DNA of 64,000 bases, taken from the NCBI RefSeq assembly GCF_016641735.1, contig NZ_JAEDAO010000001.1, forward strand, positions 2,232,001-2,296,000, given 5' to 3'. The translations under genes and the position numbers were made by a program. The DNA comes from Ramlibacter algicola (GTDB taxonomy: Bacteria; Pseudomonadota; Gammaproteobacteria; Burkholderiales; Burkholderiaceae_C). The notes below the pieces were generated by a model, which saw only the letters and a list, made by a program, of their open reading frames with translations, was not told the origin of the DNA and ran no database searches. Below, piece by piece: positions 15,675 to 24,828 of this stretch (positions are counted from its first letter, which is position 1; each line of letters starts with the position of its first letter).

Positions 15675-17059
15675 GCCACCGTCGCGGCGGCGGGCGCCTT
15701 CCCGGTCCAGGGCGCGCCGGCGCGCTTGGCGTCGGCACGCTCGCGCCACCAGGTGGGCCAGGCGCCCGCGGGGGCGATGCCGTCGACGGTGTCGGGGCCG
15801 TGCATCCCGCTGGCCAGCGACGCGTCGGCGACGCCGGGCGCGGATCCACCTTGTTCGACCGAGTCGATCGCCTGCAGCAGCATCCGCCGGTTGGCCATGA
15901 TGACCTTGTCGGTGGTGCCCAGGTGCTCACGCGTGCGGTCCTGGATCGGCCCCATGCTCTCGACCGCCCACTGGTCATGCACGTTGATGTCCTCCTCGCC
16001 CATGCCGAGGAAGGTGCGCGTGCGCTGCTCGTCGGGGTTGAACCCCCAGCCGTTGTGGCGACCGGACTTCGGGACGTAGTCCGGCAGCGAGATGAACTGC
16101 AGCCGCTGGTTGCGCATCGCGGCCTTGTCGACCGGGCCCGCGAAGCTGGTGAACACCGAATACCAGTAGGTGTGCGTGTCGTCGACCGGCACGTGCATCT
16201 GCGTGATCGTGAGCGTCTCCGACAGCGGGATGACGAAGGTGTGCGGAAAGATCGCATGCGTCACGCGCACGTGCGTCAGGTCCTGCGTCATCGGGCGCAG
16301 CGCGGTGAGCTGCAGGCCCCAGGGACGCGGTTCGAAACTGATCTCCGGCTGGTGGAACTCCCGCATGATCCGCGTCATCGGCCACTTCTCGCCACCGGGC
16401 GCTTCGCCTGCGCTGGCGCTGCGGAACTGCTTGCCCGCCGGGTTGTCGCCGATCGCGTCGAGCGCCTCGTCGCTGAGGAAGCGGTGCAGGAACGAAGGAT
16501 GCGCCGGGTCGATGCCGACTTCGAACGCCTGCAGCCAGTTGCAGTGCCACAGGCCCTTGAACGCGAAGGTGTGCGTGCCCGGCGCGGCGAAGCAGTCGAA
16601 GGCAGGGAAGGGCGGCGGCTCGCTGCCTTCGTCGCCGAACCAGCCGAACAGGATGCCGCTGCGTTCGAGCACCGGGTAGCTGCGCTGCTTGACGCGTTCG
16701 CAAAGGCGGCTGCCGGCGGGCTCGCCGGGCGTCTCCAGGCAGGCGCCGGCCGCGTCGAACTTCCAGCCGTGGAAGGGGCAGCGCACGCCATCACCTTCGT
16801 GGCGGCCGAACGCAAGGTCGGCGTTGCGGTGCGGGCAGTCGCGATCGAGCAGGCCCCAGCGTCCGGACGCGTCGCGGAAGACGATGAGGTCCTGCCCCAG
16901 TACGCGCACGGCCTTGAGCGGCCGGTTCGCCATGCGGGGGTCGAGGACCGGATCGAATTCGTCCACCAGCGCCACCGGCTGCCAGTAGCGGCGCATCAAC
17001 GCGCCGCAGGCGGTGCCGGGGCCGATGCGCGTGACGCGCTCGTTCTGCTCGGCTTTCAT
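15671..17059 (-). CDS. Rieske non-haem iron oxygenase, alpha subunit
   Basis: A 462-residue aromatic ring-hydroxylating or demethylating oxygenase of the phthalate dioxygenase/vanillate demethylase group. The Rieske [2Fe-2S] ligands are C75, H77, C94 and H97 (CPHRN, CPFHGWKFD). The mononuclear iron site lies in FEVGIDPAHPSFLH (D-x2-H-x4-H). The protein ends in an Ala/Pro-rich tail. No reductase or ferredoxin gene is adjacent, so electrons must come from elsewhere. The ATG at 17059 has an AGGAG-type site. It is the first gene of a two-gene operon with the GS-like ligase. The substrate is unknown. Confidence 0.92.
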   Translation of the reverse strand: MKAEQNERVTRIGPGTACGALMRRYWQPVALVDEFDPVLDPRMANRPLKAVRVLGQDLIVFRDASGRWGLLDRDCPHRNADLAFGRHEGDGVRCPFHGWKFDAAGACLETPGEPAGSRLCERVKQRSYPVLERSGILFGWFGDEGSEPPPFPAFDCFAAPGTHTFAFKGLWHCNWLQAFEVGIDPAHPSFLHRFLSDEALDAIGDNPAGKQFRSASAGEAPGGEKWPMTRIMREFHQPEISFEPRPWGLQLTALRPMTQDLTHVRVTHAIFPHTFVIPLSETLTITQMHVPVDDTHTYWYSVFTSFAGPVDKAAMRNQRLQFISLPDYVPKSGRHNGWGFNPDEQRTRTFLGMGEEDINVHDQWAVESMGPIQDRTREHLGTTDKVIMANRRMLLQAIDSVEQGGSAPGVADASLASGMHGPDTVDGIAPAGAWPTWWRERADAKRAGAPWTGKAPAAATVA

Positions 17060-17133
17060 CGCTGCTCCTTCGGGCGTGCCGCAACCCGTCGCGCCAGTGT
17101 AGCGGCGGCTTTCCGCGGGTTTATCCTTGCCGC

Positions 17134-17775
17134 ATGAAGCTGCACAACTACTTCCGCTCCTCGGCGTCGTTCCGCGTGCGCATCGCGCTCGAACTCAAGG
17201 GCCTGCCGTACGAGTACGTGCCCGTGCACCTGGTCAAGGGCGAGCACAAGCAGGAAGGCTACGCGGCGCTGTCGCCCTCGATGCTGGTGCCCACGCTGGT
17301 CACCGATGCCGGCGAGCACCTCGGGCAGTCGATGGCGATCATCGAGTGGCTCGACGAAACGCATCCGCAACAGCCGCTCATGCCGCGCGATCCCCTGGGG
17401 CGTGCGCGCGTCCGCGCGTTGTCGCAGCTGATCGCGTGCGAGATCCATCCGCTGAACAACCTGCGCGTGCTGAAGTACCTCACGCAGGAACTGAAGGTGG
17501 ACGAGGAGACCAAGGCCACGTGGTACCGCCACTGGGTGCGCGAGGGCCTGCTGGCCTTCGAGCGTGAACTCGCGCAGCTGCCGCGCGGCAAGTACGCGTA
17601 CGGCGACACGCCGACGCTGGTCGACTGCTGCCTGGTGCCGCAGATCTTCAACGGCAAGCGCTTCAACACCGACTACTCCGGCCTCGATCGCACGATGGCC
17701 GCGTTCGATGCCTGCATGGAGTTGCCCGCGTTCCAGCGCGCGCAACCATCCCATCAACCGGACAACGAAGCGTGA
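17134..17775 (+). CDS. zeta-class GST: maleylpyruvate/maleylacetoacetate isomerase
   Basis: A 213-residue glutathione-dependent cis-trans isomerase. The zeta-class active-site signature is present as SSASFRVRIALELKGLPYEYV. The cis-Pro region reads SPSMLVPTLV. The C-terminal domain carries HPLNNLRVLKYL and DTPTLVDCCLVPQIFN. It would convert maleylpyruvate to fumarylpyruvate (NagL role), linking gentisate dioxygenase and the FAH hydrolase encoded at 9886-11633. The alternative is maleylacetoacetate isomerase of tyrosine breakdown. Its stop overlaps the next start (GTGA). Confidence 0.9.
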   Translation: MKLHNYFRSSASFRVRIALELKGLPYEYVPVHLVKGEHKQEGYAALSPSMLVPTLVTDAGEHLGQSMAIIEWLDETHPQQPLMPRDPLGRARVRALSQLIACEIHPLNNLRVLKYLTQELKVDEETKATWYRHWVREGLLAFERELAQLPRGKYAYGDTPTLVDCCLVPQIFNGKRFNTDYSGLDRTMAAFDACMELPAFQRAQPSHQPDNEA

Positions 17776-18530
17776 GCGTCGCGTTGCGGTCCGGTTGGCT
17801 GGCCGGCGACTGGCCCGCCGGCGACGGCGTGCTCGCCACCTGCTCGACCCGCACGGGCGGCGTGTCGAACGCGCCGTACGACAGCCTCAATCTGGGTGAC
17901 CACGTGAACGACGACCCGGCCGCGGTCGCCGCGAACCGTCGCCGCTATGCGGAAGCGCTTGGTGCGCGACCCGTGTTCCTGCGCCAGGTGCACGGGACGG
18001 GCATCGTGCCGCTCAGCGCGGCGACACCCGATGGCACCGAGGCCGATGCGTGCTGGACGCGCGAGCGCGGCATCGCCTGCACGATCCTCGTCGCCGACTG
18101 CATGCCGGTGCTGCTCGCGGATGCGCGGGACGGCATCGTGGGCGCCGCGCACTGCGGCTGGCGCGGACTCGCTGGCGGCGTCCTGCCGAACGTGCTGCAA
18201 GCGATGGGCGTGGGCGATGGCGTGCGGCTGCGTGCGTGGCTCGGCCCCTGCATCGGCCCGCAGCGGTTCGAGGTGGGTGAAGACGTGCTCGCTGCCTTCA
18301 CGAAAGACGATGCGGACGCGGTGCGCTTCTTCAGGCCGCACGCGCAAGGCAAGTTCCTGGCGGATCTTCCGGCACTCGCGCGCCGGCAGCTGGCCGGACT
18401 GGGCATCACGCAGGTGGAAGGCAACGACGGCAGCGACGCGTGGTGCACCGTGACGCAGGGGTCACGGTTCTTTTCGCACCGGCGTGACCGCGTCAGCGGC
18501 CGCTTCGCCGCCAGCATCTGGCTGGCCTGA
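17772..18530 (+). CDS. pgeF: peptidoglycan editing factor / multicopper polyphenol oxidase family (YfiH)
   Basis: A 252-residue member of the YfiH/LACC1 family. The conserved metal/active-site residues are visible: His in FLRQVHGTGI, Cys in VADCMPVLLAD, His in GAAHCGWRG and the PCIGPQRFEVG segment. The family has been described both as purine nucleoside phosphorylase-like enzymes and as a peptidoglycan editing factor; the sequence does not decide. The GTG start overlaps the stop of the isomerase gene, suggesting coupling. The last 69 bases are antiparallel to the small membrane protein gene at 18462-18752. Confidence 0.92.
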   Translation: MSVALRSGWLAGDWPAGDGVLATCSTRTGGVSNAPYDSLNLGDHVNDDPAAVAANRRRYAEALGARPVFLRQVHGTGIVPLSAATPDGTEADACWTRERGIACTILVADCMPVLLADARDGIVGAAHCGWRGLAGGVLPNVLQAMGVGDGVRLRAWLGPCIGPQRFEVGEDVLAAFTKDDADAVRFFRPHAQGKFLADLPALARRQLAGLGITQVEGNDGSDAWCTVTQGSRFFSHRRDRVSGRFAASIWLA

Positions 18531-18752
18531 CGCGGCCGCGGCCTGCGCCGCTTCCCGCTCAGCTTGCTCCCGGGCGCGCATGGCCTTCTTGCGGGCCGGG
18601 GTGCCCATGATGTACATCAAGAGCGCCACCGGCGCGAGACCGTAGAACACGAACGTGACGATGGCACCGAGCACGGTGCCGTTGCTGTTCGTGGCTTCGG
18701 CCACGGCCATCATGAGCGCGACATACAGCCACGCGACTGCGACGATGTACAT
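18462..18752 (-). CDS. small membrane protein of unknown function
   Basis: A 96-residue protein with two predicted membrane helices (MYIVAVAWLYVALMMAVAEA; TVLGAIVTFVFYGLAPVALL). A short basic/charged tail follows (TPARKKAMRAREQAEREAAQ), ending GEAAADAVTPVRKEP. I do not recognise a family. The gene is divergent from phaC and its 3' end overlaps the end of pgeF by 69 bp on the opposite strand. No clear ribosome site is seen before the ATG. The strong hydrophobic pattern and polar tail argue that it is real. Confidence 0.65.
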   Translation of the reverse strand: MYIVAVAWLYVALMMAVAEATNSNGTVLGAIVTFVFYGLAPVALLMYIMGTPARKKAMRAREQAEREAAQAAAASGQPDAGGEAAADAVTPVRKEP

Positions 18753-18766
18753 GGAGAGCTGGCTGG

Positions 18767-18783
18767 ATGTTGCGGTGCAACAT
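18767..18783. promoter_or_regulatory. candidate PhbF/PhaR operator of phaC
   Basis: ATGTTGC-GGT-GCAACAT is a perfect 7-bp inverted repeat with a 3-base spacer. It contains an exact match to TGNTGC-N3-GCAA, the motif described for the PHB regulator PhbF of Herbaspirillum. It lies 46 bp before the phaC start, between the divergent genes. No phaR gene is in the window. Confidence 0.7.
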
Positions 18784-18829
18784 TGAAGCTGCGATACTGC
18801 GGGAAAACCCCGAAGAACAGGAGACAAGG

Positions 18830-20527
18830 ATGCATTCTGACCCAACGTGGGCGGCCGCCGCGCAGCACTTCCAGCACACGCTCGGCGAGCAGTGGACGAA
18901 GGCGATGCAGGCTTTCGGCAGCTTCCAGCCTCCGACTGCGGCGGGTCCCGCCGCTCTCCCGCAGATCCAGTTTTCCCCCGACAAGCTCGCGGCCCTGCAG
19001 CAGGCGTACCTGCAGGAAGCGGCGGAGCTGTGGAACAAGGGACTGGCGGGCGCCGCGGCGAGCGACAAGCGCTTTGCCTCCGAGGCATGGGGCGGCAACC
19101 CGGTCGCCGCGTTCACGGCGGCCGTGTACCTGCTCAATGGCCGCACGCTGATGGGCCTGGTCGACGCGACCGAGACCGACGCCAAGACCAAGGCGCGCCT
19201 GCGCTTCGCGGTGGAGCAGTGGATGGCCGCAACCGCGCCGAGCAACTTCATGGCGCTCAATGCCGAGGCGCAGAAGAAGGCGATCGAGACGCGCGGCGAA
19301 AGCATCGCCAAGGGCCTGCAGAACCTGCTGCACGACATGCAGCAGGGCCACGTGTCGATGACCGACGAGAGCCAGTTCGAGGTCGGGCGCAACGTCGCCA
19401 CCACCGAAGGCGCGGTCGTCTACGAGAACGAACTGTTCCAGCTGGTCGAATACAAGCCGACGACGGCCAAGGTGTACGAGCGGCCGTACCTGGTCGTGCC
19501 GCCTTGCATCAACAAGTTCTACATCCTCGACCTGCAGCCGGAGAACTCGCTGGTCAAGCACCTCGTCGACCAGGGCCACCGCACCTTCGTCGTGAGCTGG
19601 CGCAATCCCGACGAGTCGATGCAGCAGCTGACGTGGGACGACTACGTCGCCGACGGCCCGATCGAGGCGGTCCGCGTCGTGCAGGAGATCGGTGGCAGCA
19701 AGCAGATCAACGCGCTGGGCTTCTGCGTCGGCGGCACGCTGCTCGGCACCGCGCTGGCGGTGCTGGCGGCGCGCGGCGAGAAGCCGGTGCACTCGGCGAC
19801 GTTCCTGACCACGCTGCTGGACTTCACGACCACCGGCGTGCTGGACGTGTTCATCGACGAGGCATTCGTGAAGTTCCGCGAGATGCAACTGGCCAGCGGC
19901 GGCATGCTCAAGGGCCAGGAGCTCGCGTCGACCTTCAGCTTCCTGCGCCCGAACGACCTGGTGTGGAACTACGTCGTCGGCAACTACCTCAAGGGCGAGA
20001 CGCCGCCCGCGTTCGACCTGCTTTACTGGAACAGCGACTCGACCAACCTGCCGGGCCCGATGTACGCCTGGTACCTGCGCAACACCTACCTCGAGAACAA
20101 CCTGGTCAAGCCGGGCAAGCTCGTGGTCTGCGACGAGAAGATCGATTTCCGGAAGGTCGACCTGCCGGTCTACATCTACGGCTCGCGCGAGGACCACATC
20201 GTGCCGATCGACGCCGCGTATGCGAGCGTCAAGCACCTGCCGGGCAAGAAGCGCTTCGTGATGGGCGCGTCCGGCCACATCGCCGGCGTGATCAACCCGC
20301 CGGCGAAGAAGAAGCGCTCGTACTGGACCAACGACAAGCTGCCCGCGACGCACGAGGAGTGGCTCGCCGGCGCCACCGAGCATCCGGGCAGCTGGTGGAC
20401 CGACTGGACCGCCTGGCTCAAGCCGCACGGCGGCAAGCAGGTGGCCGCGCCCAAGCGCTACGGCAAGGGAACGCAGTACAAAGCGATCGAGCCCGCCCCC
20501 GGCCGCTACGTGAAGGTGAAGTCCTGA
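18830..20527 (+). CDS. phaC: class I polyhydroxyalkanoate synthase
   Basis: A 565-residue polymerase that builds polyhydroxybutyrate from (R)-3-hydroxybutyryl-CoA at the granule surface. It has the alpha/beta-hydrolase catalytic triad in place: C299 in the lipase-like box GFCVGGT, D455 (GSREDHIVP) and H483 (GASGHIAGV). The N-terminal domain and length are typical of class I. The ATG at 18830 has AGGAGACA upstream; an earlier in-frame ATG at 18767 lies in the operator. It is followed by phaA and phaB in the standard phaCAB order. Confidence 0.97.
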   Translation: MHSDPTWAAAAQHFQHTLGEQWTKAMQAFGSFQPPTAAGPAALPQIQFSPDKLAALQQAYLQEAAELWNKGLAGAAASDKRFASEAWGGNPVAAFTAAVYLLNGRTLMGLVDATETDAKTKARLRFAVEQWMAATAPSNFMALNAEAQKKAIETRGESIAKGLQNLLHDMQQGHVSMTDESQFEVGRNVATTEGAVVYENELFQLVEYKPTTAKVYERPYLVVPPCINKFYILDLQPENSLVKHLVDQGHRTFVVSWRNPDESMQQLTWDDYVADGPIEAVRVVQEIGGSKQINALGFCVGGTLLGTALAVLAARGEKPVHSATFLTTLLDFTTTGVLDVFIDEAFVKFREMQLASGGMLKGQELASTFSFLRPNDLVWNYVVGNYLKGETPPAFDLLYWNSDSTNLPGPMYAWYLRNTYLENNLVKPGKLVVCDEKIDFRKVDLPVYIYGSREDHIVPIDAAYASVKHLPGKKRFVMGASGHIAGVINPPAKKKRSYWTNDKLPATHEEWLAGATEHPGSWWTDWTAWLKPHGGKQVAAPKRYGKGTQYKAIEPAPGRYVKVKS

Positions 20528-20544
20528 GCGCAGCGAAGGACTTC

Positions 20545-20564
20545 ATCCCGGCGAAAGCCGCGAT
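20545..20564. repeat. small hairpin between phaC and phaA
   Basis: ATCCCGGC-GAAA-GCCGCGAT forms an 8-bp stem with one mismatch and a GNRA-type GAAA loop. It looks like the short palindromic intergenic repeats common in Burkholderiales. It may trim phaCAB mRNA but has no T-run. Confidence 0.5.
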
Positions 20565-20591
20565 CCACCCCCATCCCAAAGGAACGCCCCC

Positions 20592-21773
20592 ATGGAAGAC
20601 ATCGTCATCGTTTCCGCCGTTCGCACCGCGATCGGCAAGTTCGGCGGCTCGCTCGCCAAGGTGCCCGCGCCGGAGCTCGGCGCCATCGTGATCCGCGAGG
20701 CGCTCGCGCGCGCCAACGTCGACCCGGCGCAGGTCAGCGAAGTCATCATGGGCCAGGTGCTCGCGGCGGGCTCGGGGCAGAACCCCGCGCGCCAGGCGCT
20801 GATCAAGGCGGGGCTGCCCAAGGAAGTGCCGGGCCTGACCATCAACGCCGTCTGCGGCTCGGGCCTGAAGGCCGTGATGCTGGCCGCGCAGGCCATCGCC
20901 TGGGGCGATGCCGAGATCGTGGTCGCGGGCGGGCAGGAGAACATGAGCGCCGCGCCGCACGTGCTGCTGAACTCGCGCGACGGCCAGCGCATGGGCGACT
21001 GGAAGATGATCGATTCGATGATCGTCGACGGCCTCTGGGACGTCTACAACCAGTACCACATGGGCGTCACGGCCGAGAACGTCGCCAGGGAGCACAACAT
21101 CGCGCGCGCCGCGCAGGACGAGCTCGCGCTGGCCAGCCAGCGGAAGGCCGCGGGCGCGCAGGAAGCCGGCCGGTTCAAGGACGAGATCGTCCCCGTCTCC
21201 ATCCCGCAGAAGAAGGGCGACCCGGTCGTCTTCGCGCAGGACGAGTTCATCAACAAGAAGACCAGTGCCGAGGCGCTCGCGGGTCTCCGCCCGGCGTTCG
21301 ACAAGGCCGGCACGGTGACGGCCGGCAATGCATCGGGCATCAACGACGGCGCCGCGGCGCTGGTCGTGATGTCGGCGAAGAAGGCGCAGGCGCTGGGCCT
21401 GAAGCCGCTGGCGCGCATCGCCTCGTTCGGCACCTCCGGCCTCGATCCGGCCACGATGGGCATGGGCCCGGTGCCCGCCTCGCGCAAGGCGCTGCAGCGC
21501 GCCGGCTGGAAGGTGCAGGACGTCGACCTGTTCGAGCTCAACGAAGCCTTCGCGGCGCAGGCCTGTGCGGTCAACAAGGCGCTGGACATCGACCCGGCCA
21601 AGGTCAACGTCAACGGCGGCGCCATCGCGCTGGGCCACCCCATCGGTGCGTCCGGTGCGCGCATCCTCGTCACGCTGCTGCACGAGATGCAGCGCCGGGA
21701 CGCGAAGAAGGGGCTCGCCGCGCTTTGCATCGGCGGCGGCATGGGAGTTTCCCTCGCCGTGGACCGGGGTTGA
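20592..21773 (+). CDS. phaA: acetyl-CoA acetyltransferase (beta-ketothiolase)
   Basis: A 393-residue thiolase that condenses two acetyl-CoA to acetoacetyl-CoA, the first step of PHB synthesis. The catalytic residues are C88 ([11 protein letters not shown]), H349 ([13 protein letters not shown]) and C379 (ALCIGGGMG). It has the length of biosynthetic PhaA. The ATG follows AAAGGA. The next gene, phaB, uses the product. Confidence 0.97.
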   Translation: MEDIVIVSAVRTAIGKFGGSLAKVPAPELGAIVIREALARANVDPAQVSEVIMGQVLAAGSGQNPARQALIKAGLPKEVPGLTINAVCGSGLKAVMLAAQAIAWGDAEIVVAGGQENMSAAPHVLLNSRDGQRMGDWKMIDSMIVDGLWDVYNQYHMGVTAENVAREHNIARAAQDELALASQRKAAGAQEAGRFKDEIVPVSIPQKKGDPVVFAQDEFINKKTSAEALAGLRPAFDKAGTVTAGNASGINDGAAALVVMSAKKAQALGLKPLARIASFGTSGLDPATMGMGPVPASRKALQRAGWKVQDVDLFELNEAFAAQACAVNKALDIDPAKVNVNGGAIALGHPIGASGARILVTLLHEMQRRDAKKGLAALCIGGGMGVSLAVDRG

Positions 21774-21844
21774 TTGGCTAGAGTGGGTCGCGTCCGCGGC
21801 TTCGGCACGCACCCCGGCTTTGTCGCAATTTGCAAGGAGAACAC

Positions 21845-22585
21845 ATGGCTCAGCAGAAGATCGCTTACGTCACCGGGGGCATGGGGGGCATCGGCACCGC
21901 CATCTGCCAACGCCTGCACAAGGAAGGCTTCAAGGTCATCGCGGGTTGCGGTCCATCGCGCGACTACACCAAGTGGCTCGACGAGCAGAAGGCGCAGGGC
22001 TTCACCTTCCACGCGTCGGTCGGCAACGTCGCCGAGTGGGATTCGACGGTCAGCGCGTTCAGCAAGGCCAAGGCCGAGCACGGCCCGATCGACGTGCTGG
22101 TGAACAACGCCGGCATCACCCGCGACCGCATGTTCCTCAAGATGACGCGCGAGGACTGGGACGCGGTGATCGAGACCAACCTCAACTCCATGTTCAACGT
22201 GACCAAGCAGGTGGTCAGCGACATGGTCGAGCGGGGCTGGGGCCGCATCGTCAACATCTCGTCGGTCAACGGCGAGAAGGGCCAGTCGGGGCAGACCAAC
22301 TACTCGGCGGCCAAGGCCGGCATGCACGGCTTCTCGATGGCGCTGGCGCAGGAACTGGCGGGCAAGGGCGTGACCGTCAACACCGTCAGCCCGGGCTACA
22401 TCGGCACCGACATGGTCCGCGCCGTGCGCCAGGACGTCCTGGACAAGATCATCGCCACCATCCCGGTCAAGCGGCTCGGCGAGCCGTCCGAGATCGCGTC
22501 GATCATCGCGTGGCTGGCGGGCGAGGAGAGCGGGTACACCACCGGCGCCGATTTCTCGATCAACGGCGGCATGCACATGCACTAG
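21845..22585 (+). CDS. phaB: acetoacetyl-CoA reductase
   Basis: A 246-residue short-chain dehydrogenase reducing acetoacetyl-CoA to (R)-3-hydroxybutyryl-CoA with NADPH. It has the cofactor loop VTGGMGGIGTAI, NNAGITRD, and the catalytic pair Y153/K157 (YSAAK). The C-terminal lid reads PGYIGTDMVRAV. The ATG at 21845 is preceded by AAGGAG; an upstream in-frame ATG at 21830 would only add MQGEH. It closes the phaCAB operon. Confidence 0.97.
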   Translation: MAQQKIAYVTGGMGGIGTAICQRLHKEGFKVIAGCGPSRDYTKWLDEQKAQGFTFHASVGNVAEWDSTVSAFSKAKAEHGPIDVLVNNAGITRDRMFLKMTREDWDAVIETNLNSMFNVTKQVVSDMVERGWGRIVNISSVNGEKGQSGQTNYSAAKAGMHGFSMALAQELAGKGVTVNTVSPGYIGTDMVRAVRQDVLDKIIATIPVKRLGEPSEIASIIAWLAGEESGYTTGADFSINGGMHMH

Positions 22586-22650
22586 TGCTGAGCCGTCAAC
22601 GGTTTCCGGGCCGGTTTAATTCCGGTTCCGGATGTCACAGTCGTCACGAC

Positions 22651-22678
22651 ATGAAGCCCGCGGGAACGCGGGCTTCAT
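22651..22678 (+). terminator. strong hairpin after phaB
   Basis: ATGAAGCCCGCG-GGAA-CGCGGGCTTCAT is a perfect 12-bp stem with a GNRA tetraloop, 66 bases past the phaB stop. Only a weak T-containing tail follows (GCATTGTG), so it is either a terminator or a 3'-end stabiliser. It also lies just before the response regulator ribosome site. Confidence 0.6.
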
Positions 22679-22701
22679 GCATTGTGGAGGGCTTGTTCCT
22701 G

Positions 22702-23451
22702 ATGAGGACCCCCGAGCGCCGGCTGACAACGGGCGAGGGTCCCGACCCGCGAGTGACCCAAAGAAAAAGAATCCTGATCGTCGAAGACGATGCGTCGATC
22801 GGCGCGGCGTTGTCCGAGTACCTGCAGTCGCAGGGCTTCGCCACGACCGTGCTGATGAACGGCCTGCACGTGGAGCCCGAGGTGCGCCGGGCCGAACCGG
22901 CGCTGGTGCTGCTGGACGTCACCCTGCCGGGCCTGGACGGCCTCGAGGTGTGCCACCAGCTGCGCCGCTTTTCCGCCGTGCCGATCATCATGCTGAGCGC
23001 GCGCGACGAGGAGATCGACCGCGCGCTCGGCCTCGAGCTGGGCGCCGACGACTACGTGTGCAAGCCATTCGGCACGCGCGAGATCCTCGCCCGCATCAAG
23101 GCGCAATTGCGCCGCGCCGAGGGCCGCCTCGGCGCCAGCGTGTCGCAGCATGGGTTCCGCGTCGACGACGCGGGCCGGCGCATCGCGTTCGGCGAGGCCT
23201 GGCTGCCGCTCACGCCGCAGGAATATCGCCTGCTACGCAAGCTGCTGTCGCGCCCCGGCCACCTGTTCACGCGCGAGGACCTGCTCGATCCCGCCGACGA
23301 TGGCTCGCGCGCGCCGAGCGACCGCGCCGTGGACAGCCACGTGAAGAACCTGCGGCGCAAGCTCGCGCCCGCGTGCGGGGACGCGGTGGCCATCGTTTCC
23401 GTCTACGGGGCCGGCTACCGACTCGAAGCCACGTCGCTCGCCACAGCCTGA
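22702..23451 (+). CDS. OmpR/PhoB-type response regulator, orphan
   Basis: A 249-residue two-component regulator. The receiver domain begins after a 20-residue lead (RILIVEDDASIG). The acidic pair is D29/D30, the phosphoacceptor D72 (LLDVTLPGLDG), with S99 and K121 (VCKPFG) in their usual positions. The C-terminal winged helix spans LPLTPQEYRLLRKLLSRPGH to VSVYGAGYRLE. No histidine kinase is adjacent, so partner and target are unknown. The start at 22702 is the only ATG; GGAGG lies 11 bases upstream, slightly far. Confidence 0.9.
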   Translation: MRTPERRLTTGEGPDPRVTQRKRILIVEDDASIGAALSEYLQSQGFATTVLMNGLHVEPEVRRAEPALVLLDVTLPGLDGLEVCHQLRRFSAVPIIMLSARDEEIDRALGLELGADDYVCKPFGTREILARIKAQLRRAEGRLGASVSQHGFRVDDAGRRIAFGEAWLPLTPQEYRLLRKLLSRPGHLFTREDLLDPADDGSRAPSDRAVDSHVKNLRRKLAPACGDAVAIVSVYGAGYRLEATSLATA

Positions 23452-23553
23452 GCGCGACCGCAGGATGAGCCGCGCCTGCGGCCTTCCTCCGCAATGCCTC
23501 CACGGTTGCTTCCAAGAATGGCCGACTTTGATCGACCAACGAGGAAGCAGACG

Positions 23554-24825
23554 ATGCCCCTGAGCTTGCACGGGACCTGGCGCCATGCCCCCGCCACCGC
23601 CGCGATCACGGCGCTGATCACCGGTTGTGGCGGCGGTGGAGGCGGCGGGCCGGCCCAGCCGCCGTCCGCAGCAGCCACTGCCACGCCATCCGCCGCGGCG
23701 GTGCCCGCGTCGGTGTCGCAATCCCCGCAGGTCGCCGCCGTGCTGCGCCTCGACCCGCAGCTCCCCAGCTACGCGCCGACGCTGCCCGCGCACTTCGCGG
23801 GCGTCGGGGCGCTGGAGAACACGCCGGTCGGCACGGTGGAATCGCCGGTGGTCGCAACGCTCGGGCGTGTGCTGTTCTACGAGCGCCAGTTGAGCGTCAG
23901 TGGCGCGGTGTCGTGCGCCACCTGCCACAACCAGGCGACCGACTTCGGCGATGCGACTCGCTTTTCGCTGGGCGTCGACGGCCTCACCGGCAACCGACAC
24001 GCCATGCGGCTGGCCAACGTGCGGTACTACCAGCCCGGCACGATGTTCTGGGACAAGCGAGCCGCCACCTTGCAGGAGCAGGTCACGCAGCCGGTGCAGA
24101 ACCCGGTGGAGCAGGGCTTCGACGCCGCGCATGGCGGCCTCGCGGCGGCGACGCAGCGCCTGCAGCAGCTGCCGTACTACAGCGACCTGTTCACGGCGGC
24201 CTTCGGCGATCCCGCGATCAACGAGCAACGCGTGCAGCAGGCGCTGGCGCAGTTCGTGCGCGGCATCGTGTCGACGAACAGCCGATGGGACGAAGGCGCG
24301 GCGAAGGTGTTCGACGCGGCATTGCCCGACAAGGGCTTCAACAAGCCCTTCCCGAACTTCACCGAGGAAGAGAACCGCGGGCGCTTCCTGTTCATGGCGC
24401 CGCGCAACGAAGGCGGCCAGAACTGCGCCGCCTGCCACGCGCCGCCGACCTTCGCGCTGACCAACTCCGGCAACAACGGCCTCGACGCGGGCGAGGCGAT
24501 CCGCTTCAAGTCACCGTCGTTGAAGAACGTCGGCCACTCGGGCGCCTTCATGCACGACGGCCGGTTCTCCAGCCTGGAGCAGGTCGTGGAGCACTACAGT
24601 TCGGGCGTGCAGGACGGCCCTGGCCTCGACGGGCGCCTGAAGAACCCGGATGGCACGCCGGCCCGGCCCAACCTGTCGACGGAGGACAAGGCGGCGCTGG
24701 TGGCGTTCCTGCGCACGCTCAGCGACCCCGTGCTGGCGGTGGACCCGCGCTTCAGCGACCCGTTCCGGACGACGGACGCATCGGCCTCCGCTTCGGTGTC
24801 GGCCGATGCATCGGCGTCCCCGTGA
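23554..24825 (+). CDS. di-haem cytochrome c peroxidase family protein (MauG/CcpA-like)
   Basis: A 423-residue exported protein. The N-terminus has a signal ending ITGC followed by seven glycines, so it is probably lipid-anchored. Two c-type haem sites are present: C121-A-T-C124-H125 and C291-A-A-C294-H295, each heading a cytochrome domain, with an MHDGRFSSLEQV segment late in the chain. These enzymes reduce H2O2 in the periplasm or oxidise protein side chains; which applies here cannot be told. The C-terminus is a low-complexity Ala/Ser stretch. The ATG at 23554 has GAGGAAG upstream. Confidence 0.88.
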   Translation: MPLSLHGTWRHAPATAAITALITGCGGGGGGGPAQPPSAAATATPSAAAVPASVSQSPQVAAVLRLDPQLPSYAPTLPAHFAGVGALENTPVGTVESPVVATLGRVLFYERQLSVSGAVSCATCHNQATDFGDATRFSLGVDGLTGNRHAMRLANVRYYQPGTMFWDKRAATLQEQVTQPVQNPVEQGFDAAHGGLAAATQRLQQLPYYSDLFTAAFGDPAINEQRVQQALAQFVRGIVSTNSRWDEGAAKVFDAALPDKGFNKPFPNFTEEENRGRFLFMAPRNEGGQNCAACHAPPTFALTNSGNNGLDAGEAIRFKSPSLKNVGHSGAFMHDGRFSSLEQVVEHYSSGVQDGPGLDGRLKNPDGTPARPNLSTEDKAALVAFLRTLSDPVLAVDPRFSDPFRTTDASASASVSADASASP

Positions 24826-24828
24826 CGG

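Noticed and set aside
18710..20428. A 572-codon frame antisense to phaC
   Set aside because: Shadow frame; phaC has all catalytic residues and operon context.
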